Origin: Firmicutes bacterium UBA5500
Lineage (GTDB): Bacteria; Bacillota; UBA994; UBA5500
Length of the DNA: 5,383 bases
Direction: 5' to 3'
Assembly: GCA_002427055.1 (NCBI GenBank)
Contig: DIPA01000046.1
Location: 10,141 to 15,523, forward strand
Shown here: positions 4,527 to 5,383 of the stretch, piece by piece
How positions within the stretch are numbered: the stretch's first letter is position 1
Layout: every line of letters begins with the position of its first letter
Program-made: the position numbers and the translations under genes
The notes under the pieces: generated by a model
The model's input: the letters and a program-made list of their open reading frames with translations, nothing else
Told to the model about the DNA's origin: nothing
Databases searched by the model: none

Positions 4527-5383
4527 CTATAGAACCAGATGGCCATCCTCCTCTAGTGGCTGCTGACATACTGGGCAATTTAGCCCCTCTGGTTCAACAC
4601 ACTGCCCACAATTCCAACAGATAGGTCTATCATGCTGTACTATGTATACTACACCCTCCTGTACAGAATCTAGCTGTGGCCAAATATCTAGCCGACCACC
4701 CGGCAAGCTCATGAATGCTCCTGGCCCTAACATGCAGCTATAGGCCCGAGAGCCAGGCCAAAGATTCTCTACCAAAGGGAAAGCACCCGCATCATAAGCA
4801 AAGAAACGTCTAGCTACTATCAGCGAGGGCGCTATTCCTAGTTGTAGGTTAAGAGAGTAGTAATTACGCCAGTGCTCACAGATTTCGTATAGCAGATTTA
4901 CAAACTCGCAATCAGTAACCGATAGCGCCTCTCCAAATCGATGTCGGGCCACCTGCAGTGCTTCCCTAATTCCTAATGGCACTACTAAGAGTAGTGCCTT
5001 CCTTAACCAAGGGGTACTACTTGACGCACTTTCCTGGCACAACTGCGCAGCAGCTAGTGGTAGATCAAGCGGCTGCAAGGGAGTAAGTATTTCTGAACGA
5101 TGAACCATTTGCTTAGCCACCAAGCTAAGCACGGCATCGATGTTCGCCAAGAAATCCTTCTCGCTAGTAGCCTCCAAAGCTAGGCGTGGCACATTGACAA
5201 AAGTCCGAGCTAGCAAAACTGGAGCTGCCCTCTCCAACCTAACGCCACTAGCCAGAAAGTACACAGAGGAGTCACTCGTCTCTGGCAAGTGCACTAAGCG
5301 AGGATTGCCTCTTTCTTGAGCTACTTGCAGCGCTAGTTGAGCGACTGTATATCCGGCATCCTCTGGCTGCAAATTCACACCTT
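4527..5383 (-). CDS. Uncharacterised protein with C-terminal zinc ribbon (start probably outside the window)
   Basis: I do not recognise this family. The frame is open to the window edge. A GTG at 5378-5376 would give 283 residues, but too little upstream sequence is visible to judge a ribosome binding site, so the gene may be longer. In GTG numbering: a predicted mixed alpha/beta N-terminal half (1-90) with FLASGVRLERAAPVLLAR at 42-59 and LEATSEKDFLANIDAVLSLV near 68-87; a helical middle including an aromatic stretch LYEICEHWRNYYSLNL; then a beta-rich part; and a zinc ribbon with C254, C257, C268 and C271 (CWNC, ten residues, CPVC) plus an extra C260. No signal peptide or clear membrane helix is seen. 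It ends with TAG 51 bases before the sigma-H -35 box with no terminator between, so read-through into the adaptor operon is possible. Confidence 0.75.
   Translation of the reverse strand, partial: GVNLQPEDAGYTVAQLALQVAQERGNPRLVHLPETSDSSVYFLASGVRLERAAPVLLARTFVNVPRLALEATSEKDFLANIDAVLSLVAKQMVHRSEILTPLQPLDLPLAAAQLCQESASSSTPWLRKALLLVVPLGIREALQVARHRFGEALSVTDCEFVNLLYEICEHWRNYYSLNLQLGIAPSLIVARRFFAYDAGAFPLVENLWPGSRAYSCMLGPGAFMSLPGGRLDIWPQLDSVQEGVVYIVQHDRPICWNCGQCVEPEGLNCPVCQQPLEEDGHLVL

Noticed and set aside
4333..4578. An 81-codon frame starting at ATG 4578, upstream of the adaptor start
   Set aside because: Its first 50 or so codons overlap the end of the zinc-ribbon gene and the sigma-H promoter, and look random. 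The ribosome binding site and the basic leader place the true start at 4419.

Overview
The window is a piece of a Gram-positive, spore-forming bacterial chromosome, most likely Clostridia sensu lato (Peptococcaceae/Desulfotomaculum-like or Negativicutes-like; the exact family cannot be fixed from the sequence). This rests on a SepF/YggT/DivIVA cluster, a YteA/YlyA-type TraR/DksA protein followed by lspA as in the Bacillus divIVA-ileS-ylyA-lspA order, a DUF5665 protein, strong AGGAGG and GGGGGTG ribosome binding sites, and a textbook sigma-H promoter. All genes lie on the minus strand, so transcription runs from high to low coordinates.

In transcription order: an unrecognised protein with a C-terminal zinc ribbon (5383-4527, open to the window edge); a 107-base gap with a sigma-H-type promoter (4476-4449); a HlyD-like membrane-fusion (adaptor) protein (4419-3127) interrupted in its N-terminal membrane helix by an in-frame TAG codon (4335-4333); yggS/ylmE (3119-2421); sepF (2421-1984); yggT/ylmG (1981-1739); divIVA with a TTG start (1724-1242); a DUF5665 membrane protein (1159-866); a YteA/YlyA-type TraR/DksA zinc-finger protein (854-150); a sigma-A-type promoter (167-139) directly followed by a hairpin plus U-tract (132-100); and the first 18 codons of lspA (55-1).

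From yggS to divIVA the genes are 1 to 17 bases apart or overlapping and several ribosome binding sites overlap the preceding stop codon, so this is a translationally coupled operon. It links PLP homeostasis (YggS), Z-ring anchoring (SepF), a membrane factor (YggT) and polar/septal scaffolding (DivIVA). The sigma-H promoter would switch it on at the transition to sporulation, when division is repositioned. DUF5665 and the TraR/DksA protein follow after a 82-base gap, and the hairpin at 132-100 separates them from lspA. Compared with Bacillus, ylmH and ileS are missing from their usual places and the gene before yggS is a HlyD-like protein instead of ylmD/pgeF.

The points most worth a second look are the amber codon in an otherwise intact adaptor gene, the sigma-H promoter, the hairpin sitting at the predicted +1 of lspA, and the unidentified zinc-ribbon protein. 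I see no mobile element, CRISPR array, tRNA or rRNA. The largest gene-free stretch is about 107 bases.
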